Part shown: in pieces, positions 33,121-42,485 of the stretch | Layout of the letters: each line of letters starts with the position of its first letter | Numbering within the stretch: the stretch's first letter is position 1 | Assembly (NCBI GenBank): GCA_033791605.1 | Contig: JASJGJ010000110.1 | Location: 1-53,090 of the forward strand | Reading direction: 5' to 3' | Length of the DNA: 53,090 nucleotides | Origin: Porticoccus sp033791605 | GTDB taxonomy: Bacteria; Pseudomonadota; Gammaproteobacteria; Pseudomonadales; Porticoccaceae | Program-made: the position numbers and the translations under genes | The notes under the pieces: model-generated | Database searches by the model: none | Told to the model about the DNA's origin: nothing | What the model saw: the letters and a program-made list of their open reading frames with translations, nothing else

Positions 33121-33187
33121 TAACAGTAGAAACTGACTGTCCTGCATTATTACAGTTCTACCTTGTGCTTCGCTACCAACATCGCAG

Positions 33188-34663
33188 CTATTGAATAGGT
33201 GAAAATAATTGAGATAGCTTTGCCAGCAATTTAAACAACAAACTACGCTGAGATAGCTCTTCGCTCAATAATGGGGAACAATGTTCAAAGTCGTCATTGA
33301 GCATTGACTCAACTTCCAAAGCAAATTGTCGCCCCCTGACCATCACCGTCACTTCAAAATTCAGATGAAATGAGCGGTTATCAAAATTAGCTGTGCCCAC
33401 ATAGGCCCTATCATTATCCACTAACACCACCTTCTGATGCATAAAGCCATTCTGGTACTGGTATGCCTTGATGTCAGTGTTTCTCAGATCCAAGAGCACC
33501 GCATAGGAAGAAAGCTGGACAATACGGCTATCGGTTTTTCCCGGTAACATCAGACGCACATCAACCCCTCTCAACGAGGCCAATTTTAGCGCCTTTAAAA
33601 TGGCGTCATCAGGCACAAAATAAGGGCTGACAATCCAAAGACGCTCTGTTGCACTATTAATGGCATGAAGAAACATCAACTGGCAGGACTCTAATCTGTC
33701 GGCGGGACCAGTGGGCACGACTAACACACGCTGGTCACTACTTACTCCTTCTGGTCTCCAGTTTAAATCCGGCACACTTCCTGTCACCCAATACCAGTCC
33801 TCGAGAAATGAAAGTTGAGCACCCTGCACAGAAGGGCCATGCAACTCTATGTGAGTGTCACGCCAGGGGCTTAATCGTCGATCACCATTCAGGTATTCAT
33901 CTCCGATATTGGCACCACCAATAAATGCTGTAAGTCCATCCACCACTACAATTTTTCGGTGATTACGAAAATTTATTTGAAACCGGCGCCGCTTACCCCA
34001 ACGCCAAGTTCTAAAAGACTCAATCACAACGCCTGCTTGCCGAAAAGTTTTTATATAGCGGCGGGACAAACTAAAACTGCCAATCCCATCATAAAGAAAA
34101 TAGATCCTCACGCCTTGCCGTGCTTTTTCTATTAATTTTGACTGAAGTTTTAGGCCTAGCCTATCGTCTCGGAGAATATAAAATTGCAGTAGAATATAAT
34201 TATCCGCTCGCTCTATTTCCTTAAAAATATGGTTAAACGTTTGCTCCCCATTAATGAGTAGCCCCACCCTATTACCTCGGGTATAAGGCATCAGAGCCAA
34301 CTTCTCCAACAGCTGAGCACCCTGAGAACTATCTTCTTCAGGACTGAAGTGCTCAGACAATTCTGCCAACAAATTTTTAGCAATGCGCTGGATTTCCAAA
34401 TCACCCTTTCTTCGGGCATCTATATAGCCATAAAATTTTCGCTGCCCGAACAATAGGTAAACAGGAACAACCAAGGGAGGAAGAAAAACAAGTCCAAGGG
34501 ACCAAGCAATAGCACCTTGGGACGTTCGTGATTTAAAAATGGATTCTATAGCCAGCAGTACAGCCAAGACCTCCATGACGATATAGAAGGGAAACCAAAA
34601 CTGGCTGAGAAATCGCCACCCCTGAGAAAAAACATCAATCATCAGGGGCAACCATTCAAACAT
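33188..34663 (-). CDS. cls: Cardiolipin synthase (phospholipase D superfamily)
   Basis: Condenses two phosphatidylglycerols to cardiolipin at the inner membrane. The 491-residue protein has two N-terminal helices (about 20-42 and 55-73) and two HKD motifs: His235-x-Lys237 with Asp242 (NHRKIVVVDG) and His409-x-Lys411 with Asp416 (MHQKVVLVDN), each followed by the usual GGANIGDEY or GTANFDNRS. GGAG lies 9 nt before ATG 34663, 3 nt after the stop of the K+ channel gene, so the two form an operon. Cardiolipin often rises under osmotic stress, fitting the neighbouring channel. Confidence 0.93.
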   Translation of the reverse strand: MFEWLPLMIDVFSQGWRFLSQFWFPFYIVMEVLAVLLAIESIFKSRTSQGAIAWSLGLVFLPPLVVPVYLLFGQRKFYGYIDARRKGDLEIQRIAKNLLAELSEHFSPEEDSSQGAQLLEKLALMPYTRGNRVGLLINGEQTFNHIFKEIERADNYILLQFYILRDDRLGLKLQSKLIEKARQGVRIYFLYDGIGSFSLSRRYIKTFRQAGVVIESFRTWRWGKRRRFQINFRNHRKIVVVDGLTAFIGGANIGDEYLNGDRRLSPWRDTHIELHGPSVQGAQLSFLEDWYWVTGSVPDLNWRPEGVSSDQRVLVVPTGPADRLESCQLMFLHAINSATERLWIVSPYFVPDDAILKALKLASLRGVDVRLMLPGKTDSRIVQLSSYAVLLDLRNTDIKAYQYQNGFMHQKVVLVDNDRAYVGTANFDNRSFHLNFEVTVMVRGRQFALEVESMLNDDFEHCSPLLSEELSQRSLLFKLLAKLSQLFSPIQ

Positions 34664-34666
34664 GAT

Positions 34667-35596
34667 TTATTGCTCCGGCTTTTTTGAGGAGGAGGCCCCG
34701 ACTTGGCTATCCTCTTTCAGAACAGGCGTTTGTCCATGCATGTTACCCAAACTGGCACCACACCATTTACAGAACACAGCATCCAGATCATGTCCTGCTT
34801 TTACACAGTTGGAACAGGGATAGATAGACTTATCCCGCTTCATTTCATTCGCCAGTTCTGCGGTAATAATACCGGTAGGAATGGCAATAATGGAGTAACC
34901 CGTTAGCATCGCCAAGGTAGAGACAACCTGCCCCAACACCGTATGTGGCGTGATATCGCCATACCCTACAGTAGTAATTGTCACGATGGTCCAGTAAATA
35001 CTTTTAGGTATACTACTGAAACCATTATTAGGTCCTTCTACCACGTACATCAAACAACCAAACAATGTACTTAATACCACCACAACAAGAAAAAACACGG
35101 ATATTTTTCGTCTGGACTGGTAGAGAGCACGAATAAGTACATCAGCCTCAGACAAATACCGAACAAGTTTTAAAACCCGAAAAATTCGGAGTACTCGAAC
35201 TAATCGAACAATCAATAAATATTGAGCGCCAACAACAATTAACCCCAAATACGATGGCACAATAGAAATTAGGTCCACGATGCCATAAAAACTAAATAAG
35301 TATTTACGCCTATTTGGCGAGCAATAAATACGCAGAATATATTCCAGAGTAAATAAACCGGTAAACAGCCATTCGATGAAAAGAAAACCAACGGTAAATC
35401 TAGCACTTAGAGTATCCACCGTATCAAGTATGACCGCAAAAATACTGATCAAAATAGCGTAGATCAAAATCAGATCAAAACGCTTACCTGCCGGTGTGTC
35501 AGTGCCAAAAATAATACGGAATAACTCTGAACGTAATTGTTGTTTTGTCATAACACGGATTATTTCATTCCTTGTGAACTGCCCCATTATAGGCAT
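34667..35596 (-). CDS. Voltage-gated-type potassium channel with C-terminal zinc ribbon
   Basis: A six-helix Kv-like channel of 309 residues. An S4-like helix carries regularly spaced arginines (RLVRVLRIFRVLKLVRYL, 131-148). The pore filter is TVGYGD (209-214), with a loop and a sixth helix (about 222-245). The C terminus has a CxxC..CxxC zinc ribbon: Cys261, Cys264, Cys276, Cys279. Start choice is uncertain: ATG 35596 has no ribosome site, and ATG 35551 (MTKQQLRSELFRIIF) is closer to the usual family N terminus. It leads a two-gene operon with cls. The channel probably sets K+ flux or membrane potential during osmotic change. Confidence 0.85.
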   Translation of the reverse strand: MPIMGQFTRNEIIRVMTKQQLRSELFRIIFGTDTPAGKRFDLILIYAILISIFAVILDTVDTLSARFTVGFLFIEWLFTGLFTLEYILRIYCSPNRRKYLFSFYGIVDLISIVPSYLGLIVVGAQYLLIVRLVRVLRIFRVLKLVRYLSEADVLIRALYQSRRKISVFFLVVVVLSTLFGCLMYVVEGPNNGFSSIPKSIYWTIVTITTVGYGDITPHTVLGQVVSTLAMLTGYSIIAIPTGIITAELANEMKRDKSIYPCSNCVKAGHDLDAVFCKWCGASLGNMHGQTPVLKEDSQVGASSSKKPEQ

Positions 35597-35745
35597 AAGT
35601 TAGAAACTCCACATTAAGCTTATTTCATCAATATTAACAACGGGTTATATACGGGAAAATAATTTTTTCAGGTAACCCTGTCATCTGACACACCGCACCA
35701 GAACATAGCTGTCTAAAATAATGAGGCTCTATATACTCTTCACTA

Positions 35746-36969
35746 ATGAAAGAAAATCCTCCAAGACACAAAATAGAACAGCCTCAACTTCTCAGATCTC
35801 TGACCCTGGTTGAAATATGCTTTTATGGTATCGGCACTATTCTCGGTGCAGGTATCTACGTTCTGCTGGGCGAAGTGGTCAATGAGAGTGGTATGGCAAC
35901 GCCCTCGGCATTCCTGCTGTCAGCATTGATCGTCAGCTTCAGCGCCTACTCCTACGCACAAATGTCTCGTCGGTTTCCCTGTAGTGCTGGCGAAGCGGTC
36001 TATATTATGGAGGGGTTAAACTCCAGACACTTATCCGCGCTGGCAGGCTATGCTATATCCCTCGGAGGCATTGTCTCCGCCGCTACTATTGCCCGAGGAT
36101 TCACTGGCTATTTTGCTTTTTTTTCGGAACTGCCCCCCTGGGCTATCATTATTTTACTGATAACATCACTAACGATACTGGCAGCATGGGGGGTAAAGCA
36201 GTCAGTCACTATAGCCGTCATCACCACCTTATTGGAAATTGCGGGGTTATTGTTGGTCTTGATTGTAGGTGGCGACGAACTCCATGGCAGGGACATTCCC
36301 TGGCGAGAATTTTTACCTACTCCTGAGCAAACTCTAGCCCCCGTTATCAGCGGAGCTTTCCTCGCATTTTTTGCCTTTATTGGCTTTGAGGATATGGTTA
36401 ACATGGCAGAAGAGGTAAAAAACCCACGGCGAAATCTACCACTGGGAATTGCCATTGCACTGATAACGTCAACACTGCTCTACGTCGCAGTCGCCATTGT
36501 CGCTATTTTAACATTACCACTGTCCGAGCTTGCCAACTCCAATGCACCACTGGCGTTAATCATTGAAAAAAACAGTGCTGTTCCTGTAGAGCTCATGGCA
36601 GCCATTAGTGTGGTTGCCATCATTAATGGTGCTCTGATCCAAATTATTATGGTGTCCAGAGTACTGTACGGTATGGCAGAGAGAAACCTTGCACCACTGG
36701 CACTAAAATCCATTCACCCAAAAACCCATACACCGCTTAAAGCGACGTTACTCACTGGTTTTATTGTGGTGAGCTTTGCACTTTGGTTGCCCATTAGTAC
36801 GCTCGCCAAAACGACCAGCTCACTGATTCTTATTGTCTTCACGCTAGTGAACCTATCGTTATTCGTTTTAAACTATCGTGAAAAAACAGCTGGCATCTCT
36901 GGTCTATTTATTCCTGCTATAGGCACCTGTTTGTGTGCCAGTTTTCTCGCTTTCCAGCTATGGAATTAA
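35746..36969 (+). CDS. APC-family amino acid permease
   Basis: An inner-membrane transporter of 407 residues with about 11 hydrophobic helices. Family motifs are GIGTILGAGIYVLLGEV (residues 27-43, helix 1 unwinding loop), AYSYAQMSRRFPCSAGEAVY in helix 2 and the following loop, and FFAFIGFEDMVNMAEEVKNP (about 205-224). It is slightly shorter than typical 12-helix members. Substrate unknown; the motifs fit the cationic or neutral amino acid group. The stop is 2 nt before the preferred start of the quinone oxidoreductase, so these two are an operon. Confidence 0.87.
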   Translation: MKENPPRHKIEQPQLLRSLTLVEICFYGIGTILGAGIYVLLGEVVNESGMATPSAFLLSALIVSFSAYSYAQMSRRFPCSAGEAVYIMEGLNSRHLSALAGYAISLGGIVSAATIARGFTGYFAFFSELPPWAIIILLITSLTILAAWGVKQSVTIAVITTLLEIAGLLLVLIVGGDELHGRDIPWREFLPTPEQTLAPVISGAFLAFFAFIGFEDMVNMAEEVKNPRRNLPLGIAIALITSTLLYVAVAIVAILTLPLSELANSNAPLALIIEKNSAVPVELMAAISVVAIINGALIQIIMVSRVLYGMAERNLAPLALKSIHPKTHTPLKATLLTGFIVVSFALWLPISTLAKTTSSLILIVFTLVNLSLFVLNYREKTAGISGLFIPAIGTCLCASFLAFQLWN

Positions 36970-36971
36970 AC

Positions 36972-38021
36972 ATGCATTCTCCCTCACAAATGCGTTGTAT
37001 CGAAATTACAGAACCCGGCAGTCACGAGGTTTTAAAGATTGGACACCGTCCTATACCAAAACCCGGGGCACAGGAAGTACTCATCAAAGTAGCTGCTGCG
37101 GGTGTTAACCGGCCCGATGTCTTTCAACGACAGGGACGCTATCCACCACCAGATGGGGCCTCTGATATTCCTGGCTTGGAAGTGGCCGGTGAAATTGTCT
37201 CTACAGGCAGTAATAGCAATGGCCTCTGGAAAATAGGACAACCCGTTTGTGCGTTATTAACCGGTGGCGGGTATGCTGAATATGCCCTCGCCCACCAAGC
37301 TCTTTGCTTACCCATTCCAGAATCATTAAGCCTAATTCAGGCTGCAGCACTACCAGAAACCTTTTTTACCGTTTGGCATAATCTATTTAACAGGGAGACT
37401 ATAAAACCTGATGAAACACTGCTGATACACGGTGGTTGCAGTGGTATTGGCTCCACGGCTATTCAGCTGGCCAGCACCCTGGGGCATCGAGTATTTGCCA
37501 CTGCTGGAAGCGATCAAAAATGTCAGATTTGTCTTAAATTAGGTGCAGAGATCGCCATCAATTATCACTCACAGGATTTTGTCACGGCTATCAAGGAACA
37601 TACCAATGGTTATGGAGTCGATGTTATTCTGGACATGGTGGGCGGAGACTATGTACAAAAAAATATTAGCGCCGCCGCCTTTCGAGGCAGAATAGTTTCT
37701 ATCGCTTTTTTGAGGGGATCTAGGGTCGAAATAGATTTGATGCCAATGATGCTCAAGCAACTGATGATGACCGGATCAACACTTCGTTCTCGCCCAATTG
37801 AAGAAAAAGCCCAGATAGCTAAGGCTTTAATGGAGAATATCTGGCCGCTATTGGAAAATAGGGCTATAACCCCATTAATAAGCACCACGTTTTCACTAGA
37901 CAATGCTTCACGTGCCCACCAGCTAATGGAAAGCAACCAACATATGGGGAAAATTGTCTTAACGGTCGATGAGTTAACGACAATAAATAGAATGGTTGAT
38001 AAAACGGCCAAGCCCTCATAG
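36972..38021 (+). CDS. NAD(P)H:quinone oxidoreductase, zinc-independent MDR (PIG3-like)
   Basis: A cytoplasmic MDR-superfamily enzyme of 349 residues from ATG 36972, preceded by GGAA 6 nt upstream and 2 nt after the permease stop. An ATG at 36990 (MRCIEITEPG) is another fit to the PIG3-type N terminus, and a GTG at 36933 is unlikely. The Rossmann loop is HGGCSGIGSTAIQLASTLG (about 155-173). N-terminal family features are GVNRPDVFQRQGRYPPPDGA and PGLEVAGEIV. No zinc-ligand cysteines are seen at the usual sites. It reduces quinones or activated alkenes; the physiological substrate is unknown. Confidence 0.88.
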   Translation: MHSPSQMRCIEITEPGSHEVLKIGHRPIPKPGAQEVLIKVAAAGVNRPDVFQRQGRYPPPDGASDIPGLEVAGEIVSTGSNSNGLWKIGQPVCALLTGGGYAEYALAHQALCLPIPESLSLIQAAALPETFFTVWHNLFNRETIKPDETLLIHGGCSGIGSTAIQLASTLGHRVFATAGSDQKCQICLKLGAEIAINYHSQDFVTAIKEHTNGYGVDVILDMVGGDYVQKNISAAAFRGRIVSIAFLRGSRVEIDLMPMMLKQLMMTGSTLRSRPIEEKAQIAKALMENIWPLLENRAITPLISTTFSLDNASRAHQLMESNQHMGKIVLTVDELTTINRMVDKTAKPS

Positions 38022-38115
38022 TCAGATTTATAGCGTCTGAGGTATAGCGCCAACGTCAACCCTGAAATTCCGATGAATCACTTTTTGTCAGCCACTGACT
38101 AACGAGCTACCGATC

Positions 38116-38439
38116 ATGAAGAAAGAAACCAGACTGGTTTATTCCACAGAAACTGGCCGCATTAAACCAGACAACAAACCAGAACAACGACCCAGTGGTG
38201 ACGGCATCATTAGAATTCGTCGGGAAGTCAGTGGTAGAAAAGGAAAAGGGGTTACCACAATTTCGGGCCTAGATTTAGCGGATACCGAGCTGAAAAAACT
38301 GGCAAAAGCCCTTAAACAACTATGTGGCACTGGCGGTTCAGTAAAAAATGGCATTATCGAGATTCAGGGGGATCACCGGGAAAAGCTTCGCACAGAGCTG
38401 GAACAACAAGGCCACACCGTCAAACTGGCAGGAGGATAA
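38116..38439 (+). CDS. yciH: SUI1/eIF1-like translation factor (YciH)
   Basis: A 107-residue protein of the YciH/SUI1 family, which in E. coli affects start-codon fidelity and stress translation. Conserved pieces are RIRREVSGRKGKGVTTISGL (about 35-54), KALKQLCGTGGSVKNGIIEI (about 71-90) and GDHREKL. Length and fold match. It lies 3 nt before the S9 peptidase gene, so the two are co-transcribed. Confidence 0.9.
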   Translation: MKKETRLVYSTETGRIKPDNKPEQRPSGDGIIRIRREVSGRKGKGVTTISGLDLADTELKKLAKALKQLCGTGGSVKNGIIEIQGDHREKLRTELEQQGHTVKLAGG

Positions 38440-38442
38440 CGC

Positions 38443-40434
38443 ATGACTCAGCCACCCCCCATTCAGGTCAAACCCTATGGCAGTTGGGCATCCCCCATCA
38501 CCCCAGAATTGCTAGCCTCAACCTCACCGACTTATGCATACCCTTGCTGTGATGGTGAAAACCTTTATTGGCTAGAGTCACGCCCGTGGGAAAATGGTCG
38601 CTCCGTCGTTGTACAAAGAAATAGTAACGGTCATGTCCGTGACGTTTTACCTGCACCATTAAGTGCACGCAGCAAAGTGCACGAATATGGTGGAACACCC
38701 TATATCGTCATCAACCAAGTACTCTATTTTTGCCTTTATGACGACCAAAGAATCTATCAGCTAGATCTAGAAAACTCAGACCCAGAAAATAATAAAGCAC
38801 TGCCAGTACCCATCACCCCAGCAAACGACTACCGGTATGCAGACTTTTGCTATGACAAATACCGCCACCGGCTGATATGTGTGGCAGAAAGCCACAACAA
38901 CGCATCTGAACCAGAAAACAGTATTGTGGCTATACCCTTAGACGACTCAATGTCAGTAATTCCACTTTGTCGCGGTGATGACTTCTATGCCTATCCACGA
39001 CTCGATAACACTGGCAATCAGCTGTGCTGGATCAGCTGGAATCATCCAGACATGCCTTGGGACAACACTGTACTCTGGTTGGCAAATCTGGATAAAAAGG
39101 GCAGCACACTCGAATCAGAGACCGTTGCAGGAAATGGTCAAGAAGCTATATTTCAACCCCAATGGTCACCCGACAACCAACTGTATTTTGTCTCCGACAG
39201 AGATAATTGGTGGAACATCTATCGATGGCAACCAGAATCTGGCATTGAGTCCATTCACCCAATGGCCGTAGAATTTGCCACCCCACTTTGGGTTCTCGGT
39301 ATGTCCACCTATGGCTTTTGCCAAGACGGCACTCTCGCATGCTGTTACAGTCAAAACGGTACTTGGCAATTAGCCCTACAAACACACAATACCCCTTTAC
39401 ATGCCATTGAAACGAGCTATACCCATATCTCTGATATCTATTGCCAGGGCAACCAAGTATGGCTCGTGGGTGCCGCATCCAATAACAGTGCAGAACTGGC
39501 TGAGCTCAATATCACTAGCGGGCAACTATCTACGGTAGCTCAGGGCAAGCCCCTCCCTTTTGACGAACACTTTCTTTCCATTCCAGTACCTATTCGCTTT
39601 CAGACCACCAGTAACGATGCAGAACACCACGCTACAGAAACTACTGCACACGCTTTCCACTATCAACCCCGCAACCTCAACTTCCAGGGTGAAGAGAAGA
39701 GTCTCCCACCACTGATTGTTATGTGTCACGGAGGACCAACTGGCGCAACCACAACCGCACTCAATTTGAAAATCCAGTATTGGACCAGTCGTGGTTTTTC
39801 CGTGTTAGATGTTAATTACCGAGGGAGTACTGGCTATGGTCGAAACTACCGACAACAGCTTCATGGCCAGTGGGGAATAGTCGATGTAGCCGATGTTGTA
39901 GCCGGTGCTCATTACCTGATCAAAAACCAATCTGTAGACCCGAACAAAATAGCCATTCGAGGTAGTAGTGCGGGAGGTTACACCGTTTTGGCCGCTCTCT
40001 GCTTCCACGATCTCTTTAAGGCCGGAGCCTGTCTCTATGGTATTGGCAACCTTGAAACCTTAGCCAAAGACACCCATAAATTTGAATCCCGGTATTTGGA
40101 TACACTCATCGGGCCCTACCCTGCACAGCGTGCTGTTTATCAAGAAAGGTCTCCGATCCACCATATCGACCAATTACGTTGTCCCGTTATTTTCTTTCAG
40201 GGGCTAGATGACACAGTGGTGCCACCTGAACAGGCTATCGCTATGACCCAAGCTATCAGAAAAAAACAACTACCTGTTGCCTATATGCCCTTTGCCGGCG
40301 AAGGGCACGGCTTTCGAAAAGCCGAAACGATCAAGCAGTCACTGGAAGCTGAATTATATTTTTACAGTAAAATTTTTGACTTTATTCCCTCGGAAGATCT
40401 GCCTAAAGTTCATATCGACAACTTGGCCGAATAG
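38443..40434 (+). CDS. S9-family prolyl oligopeptidase-like serine peptidase
   Basis: A 663-residue cytoplasmic peptidase. The N-terminal part (about 1-400) has WD/beta-propeller-like repeats (FQPQWSPDNQLYFVSDRDN), and the C-terminal alpha/beta-hydrolase part contains the catalytic triad: Ser509 in RGSSAGGY, Asp589/590 in GLDDTVVPPEQ and His622 in GEGHGFR. The oxyanion segment is MCHGGPTGAT. No signal peptide is present. GGAGG lies 7 nt before ATG 38443, 3 nt after yciH. It probably degrades oligopeptides; specificity cannot be told. Confidence 0.88.
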   Translation: MTQPPPIQVKPYGSWASPITPELLASTSPTYAYPCCDGENLYWLESRPWENGRSVVVQRNSNGHVRDVLPAPLSARSKVHEYGGTPYIVINQVLYFCLYDDQRIYQLDLENSDPENNKALPVPITPANDYRYADFCYDKYRHRLICVAESHNNASEPENSIVAIPLDDSMSVIPLCRGDDFYAYPRLDNTGNQLCWISWNHPDMPWDNTVLWLANLDKKGSTLESETVAGNGQEAIFQPQWSPDNQLYFVSDRDNWWNIYRWQPESGIESIHPMAVEFATPLWVLGMSTYGFCQDGTLACCYSQNGTWQLALQTHNTPLHAIETSYTHISDIYCQGNQVWLVGAASNNSAELAELNITSGQLSTVAQGKPLPFDEHFLSIPVPIRFQTTSNDAEHHATETTAHAFHYQPRNLNFQGEEKSLPPLIVMCHGGPTGATTTALNLKIQYWTSRGFSVLDVNYRGSTGYGRNYRQQLHGQWGIVDVADVVAGAHYLIKNQSVDPNKIAIRGSSAGGYTVLAALCFHDLFKAGACLYGIGNLETLAKDTHKFESRYLDTLIGPYPAQRAVYQERSPIHHIDQLRCPVIFFQGLDDTVVPPEQAIAMTQAIRKKQLPVAYMPFAGEGHGFRKAETIKQSLEAELYFYSKIFDFIPSEDLPKVHIDNLAE

Positions 40435-40468
40435 CCTAAAAACAATGTACCTGGAGCTCAATAATTAA

Positions 40469-40975
40469 ATGGGTAGATACCGACCCCCAGCACCTAAAAG
40501 CGCCCCTTATATCACACCAGAGGGCGCCAAAGCCTTAGAAAAAGAGCTAAAAAATCTCTGGAAAGTAGAGAGGCCAACCATAACTTCCACCGTTCACGAG
40601 GCGGCGAAAAATGGCGATCGCTCAGAAAATGGTGATTATATTTACGGTAAAAAAAGATTGCGGGAGATTGACCGTCGAGTCCGCTATCTTAGCAAACGTT
40701 TAGACGAAGTCACCATTGTCGACCGTGTTCCAGATGATACGAACAAAGTATATTTTGGTGCCTCAGTAACACTTGAAGACACTCATGGCAAAGAACATAA
40801 CTTTCGTATTGTCGGTGCCGATGAAATTGACTCCAAGAAACAGAAGATCAGTGTTGACTCACCCCTAGCACGACAGCTAATAGGCAAACATCTGGATGAT
40901 GAAATTACCGTCTCCATAGAAAATACTAACGGTACAATCAAACACCGTTGGATTATTGTAAAAATAAGCTATTAA
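40469..40975 (+). CDS. greB: Transcript cleavage factor GreB
   Basis: A 168-residue GreA/GreB-family factor that rescues backtracked RNA polymerase. The N-terminal coiled coil (about 15-85) carries the catalytic acidic tip DRSENGDYIYGKKRLREIDRR (about 50-70). The C-terminal FKBP-like domain follows (VTLEDTHGKEHNFRIVGADE to about 165). The length and the DYIYGKKRLREIDRR stretch favour GreB over GreA. It follows the S9 peptidase by 34 nt; GGAG upstream is distant (14 nt). Confidence 0.92.
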   Translation: MGRYRPPAPKSAPYITPEGAKALEKELKNLWKVERPTITSTVHEAAKNGDRSENGDYIYGKKRLREIDRRVRYLSKRLDEVTIVDRVPDDTNKVYFGASVTLEDTHGKEHNFRIVGADEIDSKKQKISVDSPLARQLIGKHLDDEITVSIENTNGTIKHRWIIVKISY

Positions 40976-41062
40976 ACATAGCCCGAAATATGAGCCACCA
41001 TAACTAGCCATAAAAATGAATAAATAAAAAACTAAGTATTTAAAACATTTAATTACTAATTT

Positions 41063-42424
41063 TTAAATATCCTTCATATTTTCCATGCCAGATAAAGCTC
41101 TTCTTACAGGGTATTGCTCAAGATAAATACCATGGTCACCATCTTTCAATACCTTACGAATCAACCAGTCTTTATCTAAATTTCCGCCCCCGACATTCAG
41201 CAAATCCACAATCTCTTCTGGCTGAGGACGTTTTTCCTGATCAAGCACCAGTTTGATTTTTGGTAAATGACGTTTTTTCTCTTCTGAAGACAACACAATA
41301 CCTACCGCACCATTCATCAATTCCACAATAGTCCCAGGAGGATATGGCCCCATTAATTGGATAAACTCTAAAGCATACTCTTCATCAAAGTGTACTCCAC
41401 GGTCACCATAAATAATCTTCAAGGCTTCAAGGGTTGATTTCGCTTTCGCGTAACAACGGTCACTTGTCATCGCATCAAAAGCGTCAACAATACTAATAAT
41501 ACGAGAATATTCAGATAGCTCTCGGGCAAACAATCCTCTGGGGTAGCCACTACCATCCATTTTTTCATGATGGTTAAAGGCTACATCTACCGCATAACTT
41601 AAACTCCCCTGGGATTTCATTAACAGGCTTCTGCCAATTTCAGGGTGTTGCTTCATAATGGTAAATTCGTCATCTGTAAGCTTTGCCGGCTTATTAAGCA
41701 CTTCGTCAGGAACCTGCATCTTGCCAACATCATGTAACATTCCCCCTGTTCCTAATCGAACTAGGTCTATTTTATCCATACGCAAATGACGACCAAACGC
41801 AATGGCCAAAACACAGACGTTGAGACTATGCTCCATGGTGTAATAATCCACGTGCTTAATTTTTGCCATCCACATAAGCGCACTGGGATTACGCAAAATA
41901 CTGTCCACGCAGTCAGTCACCACCTCTTTGGCAGAATCTGTATCAAGCGCATTACCCAAACGGGCTTGCTCCAACAGACCGGAAACTGTTTTGTGTGCTG
42001 CGCGATACACTCGGTTAGCTACCGGGTGCTCTTCTTCAGCATGCTTTTTAATTGCATGTATTGGCTGATTAAGCCTGACTGCAGAAGTTTCAGCCTGTTT
42101 TTTATCCGTAGACCTATATGCTCGGGTGCTTAAACCCTTGTCCTCACTAGTAAGATTACGTTTCTTGACTTTAAAACCTGTATTAAATGGATTTTTTTTA
42201 CTTCCCCAGTCTTTCCCTCCTTCATCGACATAAACGAATTTACAATATTCTCGAAGCTTCCGGATTTCTGTTGTGGTCTTGATGGAAAACCCCTGTAAAA
42301 GAAAAGGCGTTTCCAACCAGGGGCGGTCTAATTCTGCAACAAACATCCCCAGCTTAAGCGCAGAAACCGGCACACGTTTGTAGTGAGATTTATCGACAAA
42401 CATATTCACAAAAAAAGCCCCCAA
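41063..42424 (-). CDS. HD-GYP cyclic-di-GMP phosphodiesterase with N-terminal DUF3391
   Basis: A 453-residue cytoplasmic protein. DUF3391 covers about 15-130 (VPVSALKLGMFVAELDRPW) and HD-GYP about 170-370. The metal site is GMLHDVGK (His231, Asp232), and HHEKMDGSGYPRGL carries the GYP motif. This class hydrolyses c-di-GMP. The start is uncertain: ATG 42424 or in-frame ATG 42403 (MFVDKSHYKRVPV), which is nearer the DUF3391 start. No ribosome site is clear for either. The gene converges on greB with 87 nt between. It suggests c-di-GMP control in the organism. Confidence 0.9.
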   Translation of the reverse strand: MGAFFVNMFVDKSHYKRVPVSALKLGMFVAELDRPWLETPFLLQGFSIKTTTEIRKLREYCKFVYVDEGGKDWGSKKNPFNTGFKVKKRNLTSEDKGLSTRAYRSTDKKQAETSAVRLNQPIHAIKKHAEEEHPVANRVYRAAHKTVSGLLEQARLGNALDTDSAKEVVTDCVDSILRNPSALMWMAKIKHVDYYTMEHSLNVCVLAIAFGRHLRMDKIDLVRLGTGGMLHDVGKMQVPDEVLNKPAKLTDDEFTIMKQHPEIGRSLLMKSQGSLSYAVDVAFNHHEKMDGSGYPRGLFARELSEYSRIISIVDAFDAMTSDRCYAKAKSTLEALKIIYGDRGVHFDEEYALEFIQLMGPYPPGTIVELMNGAVGIVLSSEEKKRHLPKIKLVLDQEKRPQPEEIVDLLNVGGGNLDKDWLIRKVLKDGDHGIYLEQYPVRRALSGMENMKDI

Positions 42425-42485
42425 GTCACAGCATAATTACCAACACCCAATACAGCAGCTTTAATGACGTTTAGCGCTATAAAAA

